Positions 1-8,163 of a stretch of 27,618 bases of DNA are shown here, piece after piece. Numbering within the stretch: the first letter of the stretch is position 1; the number at the start of each line of letters is the position of its first letter. The position numbers were made by a program, and so were the translations under genes. This stretch comes from Bacteroidota bacterium (GTDB lineage Bacteria; Bacteroidota; Bacteroidia; Flavobacteriales; Weeksellaceae). The DNA is taken from assembly GCA_023419095.1 (NCBI GenBank), contig JAEZYN010000108.1, positions 1 to 27,618 on the forward strand, given 5' to 3'. The notes under the pieces are model-generated. The model made no database searches. It was not told where the DNA came from and saw only the letters and a program-made list of their open reading frames with translations.

Positions 1-1732
1 ATCCCTGATTGAACGACGCCGCTTTTTTAATCTTATCTACTAAAGTCTGTGGCATCGGCTGTTTTGTTTGAAAATGAATCGCATAGTTTTTCAGAACTGA
101 AGGCTCCAGCGCGAAAAACTCGTTGATCTGTGAAGGAAATTCCACAAAGTCACGTGGCGTGTTAGTTCCGGAAATCGAGGTGTATTTCTGGTCAGCAAAA
201 AGCCCGTGCAGAGTATGCCCAAATTCGTGGAACATCGTGGAAACATCATCGTACGAGATCAGTGACGGTTTGCCTTCAGCCGGTTTTTGGTAATTGAAAA
301 CATTCACAATCACCGGTTTTTGGTTTAAAAGATGTGACTGCTCAACGAAATTGCTCATCCACGCGCCGCCGTTTTTGTTGCTCCGTGTGTAAAAATCGAG
401 GTAATACAGCGCCATCGATTTTCCGTCATTATCGAAAACTTCGTACGCCACCACGTCGGGATGATAAACCGGCAAATCCCTTCTTTCTTTAAATGTGATT
501 CCGTAGAACTTTTCAGCCGCATAGAAAACACCCTTTTCAAGAACGGTAGAGACCTCAAAATAAGGCTTGATCTCATTCTCATCCAGATCGTATTTTGCTT
601 TTCTTACCTGTTCAGAATAAAAATTCCAATCCCACGGTTCCACTTTAAATCCTCCTTTTTGCTGATCGATCAAAGCCTGAATTTCATTGCTTTCACGCTT
701 TGCAGTGGCGACGGCGGGTGTGGCCAACTGCGCTAAAAGTTTCATCGCATTTTCCGGTGTTTTGGCCATTTGGTCCTGAAGTTTCCATTCTGCGAATGAT
801 TTTTTACCGGAAAGCTGAGCCTTCTGAAGCCGAAGCCGCGCCTGTCTTTCAATAATATCGCGCGTATCATCAGCATTTCTTTTTTCTGCGCGGTACCACG
901 ACGCTTTGAATAGCTTTTCGCGCGTCGCACGGTTTTTAAGATTCTGCAGCAGTGGCTGCTGTGTAGTATTTAATAATGTTAAAAGATACTTTCCTTCATG
1001 ACCGGCCTCTTTAGCGTCCGCAGCCGCGGCAGCAATTTCATCACCACTCAGGCCGTCAAGCTCTTTAACATCCGAAATCAGCACGGCACCGTTCTTCCGT
1101 GCATCCAGGAGACGGCTCGTAAACTGCGTGGAAAGTGTTGCAAGTTCTTCGTTGATTTTTTTCACTTTCGCTTTATTTTCGGGCGAAAGATTTGCACCGG
1201 CAATTTCGAAATTGGTTTTATACAACTCTACCATCCGTTTTTCTTCGGCTCCAAGCGGCGCTGTGTCAATGGCTTTAATTCGGGCATAAAGCTTTTCATT
1301 CAGCAAAATCTTATCGCTGAGGCCCGAAAAAATGGGCGCATATTCTTCTTCGAGTTTCTGAAGTTCCGGATTGGTGTTTGATCCCGTGAGATTATAAAAA
1401 ATGATCTGCGCTCGCTTCAGAATTTCACCGCTGTTTTCAAGTGCCAAAATAGTATTGCCGAAAGTAGGTGTATCCGGATTTTTCGCGATCTGTTCAATCT
1501 CTGCCAGCTGAACCTTCATACCATAATCAAATGCCGGCTTGAAATGTTCAACTTTAATTTTGTCAAATTCCGGCGCCTGGTACTGCAGCGTACTTTTTTT
1601 CATAAACGGATTGGAAGCAAGACTTGCGTCCGGGGCGGGAATCTCGGTAGCGGAAGTGGTATTATTCATGGTGGAACAGGCCGAATTGATGACCAAAGAG
1701 GAAATCAGAAGGGCTGAAGTAATATTTTTCAT
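1..1732 (-). CDS. dcp: M3 family zinc metallopeptidase (peptidyl-dipeptidase Dcp type), lipoprotein, 3' end outside window
   Basis: I translated the reverse strand from ATG at 1732-1730; the frame stays open to the window edge, giving 577 codons of a protein that is usually near 700 residues. The N-terminus is a lipoprotein signal with the candidate lipid-modified cysteine at residue 19 (VINSAC), so the enzyme probably sits at the envelope. The zinc motif HEFGH lies at residues 502-506 (bases 229-215), followed by E531 in the conserved FVEFPSQ, the expected third zinc ligand of the thimet/Dcp family. Family members release dipeptides from peptide C-termini. Dcp is preferred over OpdA because of the Bacteroidetes-type lipoprotein form, but the substrate cannot be read from sequence. 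The gene diverges from the DUF2807 lipoprotein gene, with 60 bases between the starts. Confidence 0.93.
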   Translation of the reverse strand, partial: MKNITSALLISSLVINSACSTMNNTTSATEIPAPDASLASNPFMKKSTLQYQAPEFDKIKVEHFKPAFDYGMKVQLAEIEQIAKNPDTPTFGNTILALENSGEILKRAQIIFYNLTGSNTNPELQKLEEEYAPIFSGLSDKILLNEKLYARIKAIDTAPLGAEEKRMVELYKTNFEIAGANLSPENKAKVKKINEELATLSTQFTSRLLDARKNGAVLISDVKELDGLSGDEIAAAAADAKEAGHEGKYLLTLLNTTQQPLLQNLKNRATREKLFKASWYRAEKRNADDTRDIIERQARLRLQKAQLSGKKSFAEWKLQDQMAKTPENAMKLLAQLATPAVATAKRESNEIQALIDQQKGGFKVEPWDWNFYSEQVRKAKYDLDENEIKPYFEVSTVLEKGVFYAAEKFYGITFKERRDLPVYHPDVVAYEVFDNDGKSMALYYLDFYTRSNKNGGAWMSNFVEQSHLLNQKPVIVNVFNYQKPAEGKPSLISYDDVSTMFHEFGHTLHGLFADQKYTSISGTNTPRDFVEFPSQINEFFALEPSVLKNYAIHFQTKQPMPQTLVDKIKKAASFNQG

Positions 1733-1792
1733 TTTTAAACTGTTAATTGAGGTAAAGATATTAATTTTAACTAAAAATTAAAACCAATCCCA

Positions 1793-2584
1793 ATGAAAAC
1801 ACTTCTCCTCACGGCCTCAGCTGCGCTGCTGCTCTCCTGTAATTTTAAGAATGAACCACCGATTACCATCAACCTGAACTCTAAACTGAGCAATAAACCG
1901 GTTCGCACACAACAGCATCAAATGGAATTTGATGAAATTAAAGTATCTGAATCCATCAATGCTCAAATCGTAAAATCTGATACTGAAAAAGTGGTGATCA
2001 CAGCGCCGGCGGACATTCTGGACGATGTTGTGGTGGAAAACAAAGGGGGCGAACTGCATATTCATTTTAAACCGGGTCTCAATCTCTCTACCCGAAATGT
2101 TGCAGCAAAAATCTTTGCGCGCGACTTTTCAAAAGTGGAAGCCACTTCTTCGGCGCGCATTACCATTAAGGACAAATTCACGCAGGACAGAACTAAGGTT
2201 GAGGTCTCGAGTTCTGCAGAAATTTCAGGCGACCTTGAAGCAAATGATCTTTCCATTGACGCATCCAGTTCCGGTTCTTTTTCCGGAAAAGTCTGGGCTG
2301 TCAACCTCGAAGCTGATGCTGATTCTTCGGGCACAATTGATATTTCAGGCAAAACTAAAACCGCAGATTTTAGTGCTTCATCCTCGGGCCGGCTTGCAGC
2401 GGGAAAACTCATTGCTGAGATTGCTGAAATCGAAGTTTCGAGCGGCGGCATGGTGAATGTGGGTGTCTCTGATATTTTAAAAGCCGATGCCAGCTCAGGC
2501 GGCAACATTGAAGTTTCGAAAAAAGGAAATCTGCAGATCACCCGTCAGAATGAAAGCAGCGGCGGAGGTATTTCAATAAGATAA
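1793..2584 (+). CDS. Head GIN domain (DUF2807) lipoprotein
   Basis: This is a 263-residue protein. It starts with a short lipoprotein signal (LLLSC, Cys16), so it should be exported and lipid anchored. From about residue 40 it carries repeated Ser/Gly-rich steps (SSSG, SSGG) roughly every 20 residues, ending in SSGGGISIR. That is the right-handed beta-helix pattern of the DUF2807 'putative auto-transporter adhesin, head GIN domain' family, common in Bacteroidetes. No enzymatic residues are apparent and the biological role of the family is unknown. The gene is monocistronic as seen here: it diverges from the peptidase and converges on the TPM gene, with a long hairpin in between. Confidence 0.88.
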   Translation: MKTLLLTASAALLLSCNFKNEPPITINLNSKLSNKPVRTQQHQMEFDEIKVSESINAQIVKSDTEKVVITAPADILDDVVVENKGGELHIHFKPGLNLSTRNVAAKIFARDFSKVEATSSARITIKDKFTQDRTKVEVSSSAEISGDLEANDLSIDASSSGSFSGKVWAVNLEADADSSGTIDISGKTKTADFSASSSGRLAAGKLIAEIAEIEVSSGGMVNVGVSDILKADASSGGNIEVSKKGNLQITRQNESSGGGISIR

Positions 2585-2608
2585 ATGAAATTTAAGTTTA
2601 AATAAAAA

Positions 2609-2657
2609 ATTTCACGCGGTGAATGTAATGTTCTTACAAATTGTCATCGCGTGAAAT
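2609..2657 (-). terminator. Composite hairpin terminator between convergent genes
   Basis: The arm at 2609-2622 (ATTTCACGCGGTGA) pairs with 2644-2657 (TCATCGCGTGAAAT) over 14 positions, with one G.T wobble. The loop contains a second small stem, TGTAA at 2624-2628 with TTACA at 2634-2638. On the reverse strand the stem is followed by a T-rich stretch (complement of 2601-2608), which suits termination of the lemA-TPM operon. On the forward strand the bases after the stem are only moderately T-rich, so termination of the DUF2807 gene is less certain. Confidence 0.7.
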
Positions 2658-2701
2658 AATTTTACATTAAAAAAACATTTAAAAAAAATAATTCGCTGTT
2701 T

Positions 2702-3511
2702 TTACCAGCCACCGGAAGCGCCACCACCACCAAAGCTTCCGCCGCCGCCGAAACCGCCGAAGCCGCCACCTGAACCACCGCCGAAGCCGCCACCACCAAA
2801 TCCGCCGCCGCCAAAACTTCCCGGAAATGGGAAAAAGCCGCCCGGATAGGTTCTTCGTCCGCGACGTGAAAGAATTACGTCGTCATCGTCATTATTTCTG
2901 CCACCGCCTCCGCGGTTTCGGAAAAAGAAACTCAGGAACAGAATAATGAAGAATATCACAAGCAAAGTCCGGAATGTGCTGCCACCTGAGTTCGGTGTTT
3001 GCTTCGCGACAGGTTTAAATTTACCTTCCACCACTTCCATCAGTGCCGTGGTACCACGGTCGATTCCCTGATAAAAATTGCCCTGTTTGAAGCTGGGCGT
3101 TACGATATAATCCAGGATCTGTCCTGCGACTGATGCGGTAAGATAGCGTTCAACGCCGCGTCCCTGCTGAATAGAGAATCTGCGGTCTTCCGATGCAATC
3201 AGGAAGACGATCCCGTTATCCTGCTCTTTCTCGCCGATCTTCCATTTTTCACCGTACATTGTGGCGAGGTAGTTGACGTCCTCGCCTTTAGTGGTCGGTA
3301 TAATGATTACTAAAATCTCTGTGGAACTAGAATCGTAGAATTTGATCAGTTTTTGGTTCAGCAGATCTTCTTCCTGCGCACTTAGAAGGTCTGCTTCATC
3401 GTAAATGGGATAAAGCAAGGCAGGTTTCTGCGGCACGAGTTGGGCCCACACCGAAAGCGTGAGGCAAAAAAAGAGAAACGTGAAAATTTTAGTTCGAGAA
3501 GGTAATCTCAT
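2702..3511 (-). CDS. TPM domain protein with signal peptide, membrane segment and Gly-rich tail
   Basis: The product has 269 residues from the preferred ATG at 3511, which gives a compact signal peptide (MRLPSRTK, then a hydrophobic core, ending VWA-Q). An in-frame ATG at 3535 would add eight residues. A TPM domain (family of YgcG/Psb32) follows, with the typical DxADLL near the start and NGIVFLIASEDRR in the core. Next come a membrane segment (TLLVIFFIILFLSFFF), an acidic patch (DDDD) and a long Gly/Phe-rich C-terminus ending in GGW. The TPM domain should face the periplasm. The family has been linked to membrane-associated roles, with photosystem II repair for the plant member, but no general function is known. 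It overlaps the upstream TPM gene by 23 bases and is the last gene of the lemA operon. Confidence 0.9.
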   Translation of the reverse strand: MRLPSRTKIFTFLFFCLTLSVWAQLVPQKPALLYPIYDEADLLSAQEEDLLNQKLIKFYDSSSTEILVIIIPTTKGEDVNYLATMYGEKWKIGEKEQDNGIVFLIASEDRRFSIQQGRGVERYLTASVAGQILDYIVTPSFKQGNFYQGIDRGTTALMEVVEGKFKPVAKQTPNSGGSTFRTLLVIFFIILFLSFFFRNRGGGGRNNDDDDVILSRRGRRTYPGGFFPFPGSFGGGGFGGGGFGGGSGGGFGGFGGGGSFGGGGASGGW

Positions 3512-3920
3512 TTGAAAGTTCGTTAAAGTTTTCACCGGTCACCGGGAAATGCTTTTTAAGTTCGAAGCCGGTTTTAAGAATGGCGTTTCTCAGTCCGTCA
3601 TGGTAGTTTCCCTTGGCGAATTCGGCCGTGATTTCATCGTGAAGCCTGTCCCAAAAATTTTGCCGCACTTTTTGGTGGATGCCCTCATCTCCAATGATCG
3701 TAAGATAATGCTCCTCAAAATTGACATGAAACAGGACGGCATTTTTCTCCGCTGTTTTATTCTGACATAGTGAACGGAAGACCTGAAATGCAATCTCTGC
3801 ATTGTTACCGCCGGCATGTGAATCAATATGCACGCGAATTTCGCCCGTAGAATGTTCTTCTGCTGATTGAATGGCTTCCACAAGGGAAGCCATTTGATGT
3901 TCTGTGAGAAAATTGCTCAT
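3489..3920 (-). CDS. Small TPM domain protein without signal peptide
   Basis: This 143-residue protein consists of almost only a TPM domain: STGEIRVHID near residue 24, KNAVLFHV, then a YLTIIGDEGIH segment. It has no signal peptide and no membrane segment. TPM domains are usually extracytoplasmic, so a copy predicted to be cytosolic is notable. The start codon overlaps the lemA stop (TAATG, one shared base), and the end overlaps the next TPM gene, so the three genes are almost certainly one translationally coupled operon. I infer that the two TPM proteins and LemA work in one membrane-linked complex or pathway. The biochemical function is unknown. Confidence 0.88.
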   Translation of the reverse strand: MSNFLTEHQMASLVEAIQSAEEHSTGEIRVHIDSHAGGNNAEIAFQVFRSLCQNKTAEKNAVLFHVNFEEHYLTIIGDEGIHQKVRQNFWDRLHDEITAEFAKGNYHDGLRNAILKTGFELKKHFPVTGENFNELSNEITFSN

Positions 3921-4528
3921 TATTCAGTGAATACTTCGGGCGCGTTTTCTGCACCCGCAGCTGCTTTAAAATAAGGTTTTTCCTTAAAGTTGGTGAAATT
4001 TGCCAGGATGTTGTTCGGGAAAGTTTTGATGGACGTATTATAATCCTGCGCCGCCTCATTGAAATATACAGTTTCGCTGCGGATGCTGTTCTCAATGGCG
4101 GTATATTCACGCTGGAAATTGATATATTGCTGATCAGCTTTCAGATTCGGGTAACTTTCTACCACGGCCATTAATCGGCTCAACGCACCGCTGAGTTCTC
4201 CCTGTGCTGCCTGGAATCTCGCCAGATCAGCTTCAGTCATATTCGTGGGGTCAATATTGATAGAAGTAGCTTTAGAACGTGCTTCCACCACGTTAGTCAG
4301 CGTTTCTTTTTCAAACTGCGCGTAAGATTTCACGGTTCTTTCAAGATTTGGAATCAGGTTTGCACGTTTCTGATAAACCGTTTCTACGTTAGACCATTTC
4401 GTGTTTACATTCTGTTCTTTGGCCGTAAAAGTATTATAGCCATTTTTGCCCCAGAAAAATAAGATTACCGCAATTACAACGAGTGCAATTCCAATAGTTC
4501 CGGCGCTCATACACCCTCTGTTTCTCAT
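3920..4528 (-). CDS. lemA: LemA family membrane protein
   Basis: The 202-residue product has one N-terminal membrane segment (TIGIALVVIAVILFFW), then the LemA signature: YNxxxxxEQNVNTKWSNVE, YQKRANLIPNL near residues 52-62, and a long helical body including YPNLKADQ and FP(N)NILANF near the C-terminus. LemA proteins anchor in the inner membrane by an N-terminal helix; their cellular role is poorly defined. I kept the start at 4528 (MRNRGC); an internal Met at residue 7 is possible. It is first in the operon lemA-TPM-TPM and diverges from folA. A TATATTTG box lies 35 bases upstream. Confidence 0.95.
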   Translation of the reverse strand: MRNRGCMSAGTIGIALVVIAVILFFWGKNGYNTFTAKEQNVNTKWSNVETVYQKRANLIPNLERTVKSYAQFEKETLTNVVEARSKATSINIDPTNMTEADLARFQAAQGELSGALSRLMAVVESYPNLKADQQYINFQREYTAIENSIRSETVYFNEAAQDYNTSIKTFPNNILANFTNFKEKPYFKAAAGAENAPEVFTE

Positions 4529-4562
4529 CGTTTAATAATTTTAATGTTTTAAGATTGCCACC

Positions 4563-4570
4563 CAAATATA
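4563..4570 (-). promoter_or_regulatory. TAnnTTTG -7 box for lemA
   Basis: The reverse strand reads TATATTTG, matching the Bacteroidetes -7 consensus TAnnTTTG, 34 bases before the lemA start codon. I see no TTG -33 element at the usual distance, so the match rests on the -7 box and its position alone. Confidence 0.5.
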
Positions 4571-4582
4571 CAAATTAAGTGC

Positions 4583-4590
4583 TAAATTTG
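4583..4590 (+). promoter_or_regulatory. TAnnTTTG -7 box for folA
   Basis: TAAATTTG lies 15 bases before the folA ATG in the divergent lemA/folA gap. A TTG at 4555-4557 is 25 bases upstream, a little farther than the usual 19-21. It would give a leader of about ten bases or fewer. Confidence 0.5.
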
Positions 4591-4605
4591 TGAAAAACTG
4601 AGAAA

Positions 4606-5100
4606 ATGGTAACGATTGTAGTGGCAATGGGTTTAAATAATGAAATAGGCGCTGATAATCAGTTACTTTGGCATTTGCCGAAAGATTTAAAACATTTTAA
4701 AGAAATCACCAGCGGGCACCCTGTCATCATGGGCCGGAAAACGTATGAAAGTATCGGCAAAGCGCTGCCAAACCGCACAAACATTGTCATTTCAAGACGG
4801 AACGACTGGTTTCAGGAAGGCATCCTGATCGTCGGAAGCATTAAGGAAGCATTGAAATTCGCGAAGAAAATCGATGAAAACGTTTTTATACTTGGCGGAG
4901 GTGACATTTATAAGCAAACACTTGATGCGACGGACGTTTTGGAAGTAACCCGCGTAAATGCAGAACTCAAAGCCGACGTATTTTTCCCGGGGATTGATCC
5001 GAAGATCTGGGTAAAAACCTCTGAAACCTGCATCGAAAAAGATGAAAAACACGCCTATGATTTCTGTTTCGAACGTTGGGAACGGAAAGTTAAACTTTAA
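4606..5100 (+). CDS. folA: Dihydrofolate reductase
   Basis: This 164-residue enzyme is of normal size for bacterial DHFR. It carries the expected N-terminal pattern: VVAMGLNNEIG, the WHLPKDLKHFK helix with W22 and the catalytic acid D27, VIMGRKTYESIG for cofactor binding, and FILGGGDIY near residue 100. It reduces dihydrofolate to tetrahydrofolate with NADPH in the cytosol and is the target of trimethoprim. Residues at the active site look ordinary. It is followed by a separate promoter for the next gene, so it may be monocistronic. Confidence 0.97.
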   Translation: MVTIVVAMGLNNEIGADNQLLWHLPKDLKHFKEITSGHPVIMGRKTYESIGKALPNRTNIVISRRNDWFQEGILIVGSIKEALKFAKKIDENVFILGGGDIYKQTLDATDVLEVTRVNAELKADVFFPGIDPKIWVKTSETCIEKDEKHAYDFCFERWERKVKL

Positions 5101-5144
5101 TTTAGACAAATAATAAAGTCCGCCTTTTTAATCCTTAAATAAAA

Positions 5145-5175
5145 TTGCAGGCTTAAAACGGGAAATATATCTTTG
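5145..5175 (+). promoter_or_regulatory. Complete Bacteroidetes-type promoter (TTG - 20 bases - TATCTTTG)
   Basis: A TTG at 5145-5147 is separated by 20 bases from TATCTTTG at 5168-5175, matching the two-part Bacteroidetes sigma-A promoter. The ATG of the downstream membrane/TPR gene follows 17 bases later. This is the most complete promoter in the window. Confidence 0.7.
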
Positions 5176-5192
5176 CATTTTTTAAATTCAAG

Positions 5193-5759
5193 ATGAACAA
5201 ATACATAAAATTCCTTATTGCAGCACTGATGATCGCTGCCGGCGTATATCTGATGATGAACCGAAATATCGGCTGGGGCATCGTGATGGTAATCCTTTCT
5301 GCGATACCTATACTTTTGTTTTTTAAGAATGAATACATACTGCTCGCGTTTTGGTTTTTAAGAAAGCAGAATATGGTGAAGGCGTCAAACTGGTTGAATA
5401 AAATAACGAATTTTGAGTCGCAGCTTCACCGTTCACAATATGGCTATTTCCATTATCTTCAGGGCTTATGCTTAGCGCAGGACAATCCGCAGAAAGTGGA
5501 ACCGCTCATGAAAAAAGCATTGGATTTTGGTCTTAATATGAAGCATGACCGCGCAATGGCGACTTTGAATATTGCTGCAGGCGCACTTCAGAAAGGCCGT
5601 CGTCAGGAAGCCGCAAAACTGCTGGAAGAAGCCAAACGACTAGACAGCGCCGGAATGATGACCGACCAGATCAAAATGATGAAAGACCAGCTGAAAATGC
5701 CGTCCATGCAGAAGCACGCGCACAACCCGAACATGCGTCAGCGCGGGAAATTCTTTTAA
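5193..5759 (+). CDS. Small membrane protein with TPR-like C-terminal region
   Basis: The product has 188 residues. Two closely spaced membrane segments occupy about residues 5-50 (LIAALMIAAGVYLM and WGIVMVILSAIPILLFF). A soluble helical region follows, with TPR-like helices: KASNWLNKI, YFHYLQGLCLAQ, MATLNIAAGALQKGRRQEAAKLLEEA. The C-terminus is Met/Lys/His-rich and basic. I do not recognise a named family beyond 'TPR-containing membrane protein', and a function cannot be assigned. It converges on the TRIC channel gene 29 bases away, with its own strong promoter. Confidence 0.8.
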   Translation: MNKYIKFLIAALMIAAGVYLMMNRNIGWGIVMVILSAIPILLFFKNEYILLAFWFLRKQNMVKASNWLNKITNFESQLHRSQYGYFHYLQGLCLAQDNPQKVEPLMKKALDFGLNMKHDRAMATLNIAAGALQKGRRQEAAKLLEEAKRLDSAGMMTDQIKMMKDQLKMPSMQKHAHNPNMRQRGKFF

Positions 5760-5788
5760 AAATCAATTTGGCCTGAATAAAAGCGGGA

Positions 5789-6427
5789 TCACATTTCCCC
5801 ATTTTGCTCGGCATCATAAAATTTCGGCATTTGCCAGTGATACTTCACGGCCAATGTTCTTATTGCCACGATGAGCAGAATGGTAAAAACCCGCACAATT
5901 ACGTACTTTAAGGACGAATATTTCACCAGAAGAAGGAAAGCGCTGCCGCCGATAATGCAGGCTGTTGCGTAAATCTCTTTCCTGAAAATGAGGGGTATTC
6001 GGTTGAGCAGAATATCGCGAATAATTCCACCAAAACAGCCGGTTATCGTACCTAGCGTGAGGCAGATCAGCGGATGAAGGTCTGCGCTGAGACCTTTCTG
6101 GATACCCACAATCGTAAAAAGTCCAAGCCCGAAACTGTCGAAAATGAACAGCGTAACCTTGAATTTTTTCTCCAGAGATTTGAAGACCATCGAAATAATG
6201 CTGGTCACGAAAATCACAGAACACATCAGCATATTGTGCATCCAGAACACGGGCACATCGAGCAGCAAATCGCGCACCGTTCCTCCGCCGACCGATGTAA
6301 TGAACGCGATGATCAGCACCCCGAACGGATCAAGTCTTTTCTGCATCGCCGCAAAACTTCCCGACATCGCAAAGGCGACGGTGCCGAGTAATTCAATAAG
6401 CAATGTGAAATTTTCCTGAAGCATCAT
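5789..6427 (-). CDS. TRIC-type (UPF0126) cation channel family membrane protein
   Basis: This 212-residue, strongly hydrophobic protein has about seven membrane segments. Two copies of the UPF0126 glycine motif appear, SVGGGTVRDLLL near residue 45 and CFGGIIRDILL near residue 130, reflecting the internal duplication of the family. Bacterial members are homologues of the trimeric intracellular cation channels of animals and are thought to pass monovalent cations such as potassium. The physiological role here is unknown. It follows coaD by 44 bases on the same strand and is probably the last gene of the ddl-coaD unit. Confidence 0.9.
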   Translation of the reverse strand: MMLQENFTLLIELLGTVAFAMSGSFAAMQKRLDPFGVLIIAFITSVGGGTVRDLLLDVPVFWMHNMLMCSVIFVTSIISMVFKSLEKKFKVTLFIFDSFGLGLFTIVGIQKGLSADLHPLICLTLGTITGCFGGIIRDILLNRIPLIFRKEIYATACIIGGSAFLLLVKYSSLKYVIVRVFTILLIVAIRTLAVKYHWQMPKFYDAEQNGEM

Positions 6428-6471
6428 GTATTATTCCGATTTCGGTTTAGATTTTACCCGTTGACTGTCAC

Positions 6472-6933
6472 TCAGACCCGTACCGAGTCGGGCACCAGCA
6501 ATTCATAGTTACCGTTAAATGAAATGATTTCACGCACAATGCTGCTGCTAATAAACGCTTTGCTGGCCGAAGTGAGCAGAAATATCGTTTCCACTTTATT
6601 GTTGTGCGTAAGTTCGCGGTTGGTTTGTGCGATGGCCTTTTCAAACTCAAAGTCTGACGGATTGCGAAGCCCTCTCAGGATGAATTTTACGTCGCGGCTG
6701 CGGCAGTAATCGATCGTAAGTCCTTCAAAATGATCAACTTCTACATTCGGAAACTTTTCAAAAGTCTTTTTGATGAAGTTAATACGCTGCTCCAGCGAAA
6801 ACATGTACTTCTTCTGCGAATTTTGTCCGATCGCGATGATGATCTTATCGAAAAGTGGCGAGGCCCTTTCCACAATATCGTAGTGACCAAGCGTAATTGG
6901 ATCAAATGATCCGGGAAAAACAGCGACTCTCAT
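6472..6933 (-). CDS. coaD: Pantetheine-phosphate adenylyltransferase
   Basis: From the ATG at 6933 the protein has 153 residues and begins MRVAVFPGSFDPITLGH, with the nucleotidyltransferase TxGH motif at residues 14-17 and ISSSIVREI near residue 123. A longer frame starting at 6969 would add 12 residues that the family lacks, so I chose the inner start. It transfers AMP from ATP to 4'-phosphopantetheine, making dephospho-CoA, the penultimate step of CoA synthesis. The last-step enzyme coaE is also in this window but 4.4 kb away on the other strand. It sits downstream of ddl on the same strand. Confidence 0.96.
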   Translation of the reverse strand: MRVAVFPGSFDPITLGHYDIVERASPLFDKIIIAIGQNSQKKYMFSLEQRINFIKKTFEKFPNVEVDHFEGLTIDYCRSRDVKFILRGLRNPSDFEFEKAIAQTNRELTHNNKVETIFLLTSASKAFISSSIVREIISFNGNYELLVPDSVRV

Positions 6934-7014
6934 GAATATTTTTTGGGATTTAAGTTTAATTTCAGGCATTAGATCTTTCAGAAAAAATCTTCAGCTTAAT
7001 TTAAATGCGTCAGT

Positions 7015-7998
7015 CTATTTTTTCAATGCTTTTTCCACCTCGTGTCCGCAAAGATCCTTGATTGAAATGCCGTAGATTTTTGCTTGCTGCGGCAAAATAG
7101 AAGCCGGTGAAAAGCCAGGGTTGGTATTCATTTCGAGCATATACGGCGTGCCGTCTTTGATGATAAATTCACTGCGCGAAAAACCACTCATTCCCAGAGA
7201 AGTGTAGGCTTTTTTAGCGATCTGCTCTACGGTTTTACGTGTTTCTTCGTCCAGTCTGGCTGGTGTAATTTCTTCGGAAGCGCCTTCGTATTTCGCTTCA
7301 TAATCAAAGAATTCATTATGCGAAACGATTTCGGTAATGCCCAGGACGATGGTTTCGCCTTTGTAATCGACCACTCCCACGGACACTTCTGTTCCGTCCA
7401 GGAAACTCTCAATCAAAACCTCATCGTCTTCCACAAACGCGAATTCCAGCGCTTTAGTCAGTTCCGACGCTTCCTTAACTTTAGAAATACCAAGCGAAGA
7501 ACCCGATTGATTTGGTTTTACAAAAACGGGTAAGCCCAGTTCTGCGATGATCTGTCCTTCATCGATGTTGTCGCCACGCTTGATGTAGATGCTTTTTGCA
7601 GATGGAATTCCATATTTTGAAAGCACTGCGAGGGTGTCTTTTTTGTTGAATGTAAGCGCGCTCTGGTAAAATCCGCAGCCCGTATATTTTTGCCCGATGA
7701 TATCCCAGTACGCCTGCAGTTCACCGTTTTCACCCGGCCGGCCGTGAATAATGTTGAAGCATACATCAAATTTCACATCAAAACCACTGTCGAGATTAAC
7801 CGAAAAATCGGCTTTATTAACCGGCACTTTCTGGTCGCGGTCATCCAGAAAATACCATTCATCTTTGAGGATGACTACTTTGTAAACATTATACTGTTCA
7901 CGGTCCAGTGAATCAAAAATAAGCTGGCCACTCTTAAGTGAAACCACGTATTCATCGGAATATCCGCCCATCACTACCGCGACGTTTTTCTTTTTCAT
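7015..7998 (-). CDS. ddl: D-alanine--D-alanine ligase
   Basis: This 327-residue ATP-grasp enzyme joins two D-alanines for peptidoglycan precursors in the cytosol. Visible landmarks are GGYSDEYVVSLKSG at the N-terminus (the Glu aligns with the D-Ala-binding Glu of E. coli DdlB), HGRPGENG near residue 85 where many homologues have GEDG, VFVKPNQSGSSLGI in the ATP site, FDYEAKY, and the metal-binding LEMNTNPGF near the C-terminus. Nothing suggests a D-Ala-D-Lac variant, but I cannot exclude it by eye. It is divergent from lpxK and probably heads the unit ddl-coaD-TRIC. Confidence 0.96.
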   Translation of the reverse strand: MKKKNVAVVMGGYSDEYVVSLKSGQLIFDSLDREQYNVYKVVILKDEWYFLDDRDQKVPVNKADFSVNLDSGFDVKFDVCFNIIHGRPGENGELQAYWDIIGQKYTGCGFYQSALTFNKKDTLAVLSKYGIPSAKSIYIKRGDNIDEGQIIAELGLPVFVKPNQSGSSLGISKVKEASELTKALEFAFVEDDEVLIESFLDGTEVSVGVVDYKGETIVLGITEIVSHNEFFDYEAKYEGASEEITPARLDEETRKTVEQIAKKAYTSLGMSGFSRSEFIIKDGTPYMLEMNTNPGFSPASILPQQAKIYGISIKDLCGHEVEKALKK

Positions 7999-8020
7999 AG
8001 TGTAATAAATGTATGCTGAG

Positions 8021-8028
8021 CAAATTTA
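8021..8028 (-). promoter_or_regulatory. TAnnTTTG -7 box for ddl
   Basis: The reverse strand reads TAAATTTG, 22 bases upstream of the ddl start. No clear -33 TTG is seen at the standard distance. Confidence 0.45.
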
Positions 8029-8149
8029 AACAAATAGTTTACAAATCTGGCCCGGAGCGCGCAATATCAGCATTTCGCGCAGACAGAAAATCATCATTAA
8101 ACATTCAAACTAGAGGCTGCTGAATTATAAAAGTGCCGACAGAAATATG

Positions 8150-8157
8150 TATTTTTG
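8150..8157 (+). promoter_or_regulatory. TAnnTTTG -7 box for lpxK, very close to the start codon
   Basis: TATTTTTG ends only six bases before the lpxK ATG at 8164. If this is the real -7 box, transcription would begin at or next to the start codon, giving a leaderless or near-leaderless mRNA. It also overlaps the TTG at 8155 that would extend the frame, which argues for the ATG start. Confidence 0.45.
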
Positions 8158-8163
8158 CGGCCT

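Noticed and set aside
2025..2541. Two sizeable open frames (143 and 159 residues) overlapping the DUF2807 gene in other frames
   Set aside because: They arise from the repetitive Ser/Gly coding sequence of the real gene and show no family resemblance.
6934..6969. Upstream start for coaD at 6969
   Set aside because: It adds 12 residues before MRVAVFPGSFDP, where the nucleotidyltransferase fold begins in the family.
8155..8163. TTG start for lpxK at 8155
   Set aside because: It lies within the promoter-like box; the ATG at 8164 gives the normal N-terminus MKRWYLYPFS.
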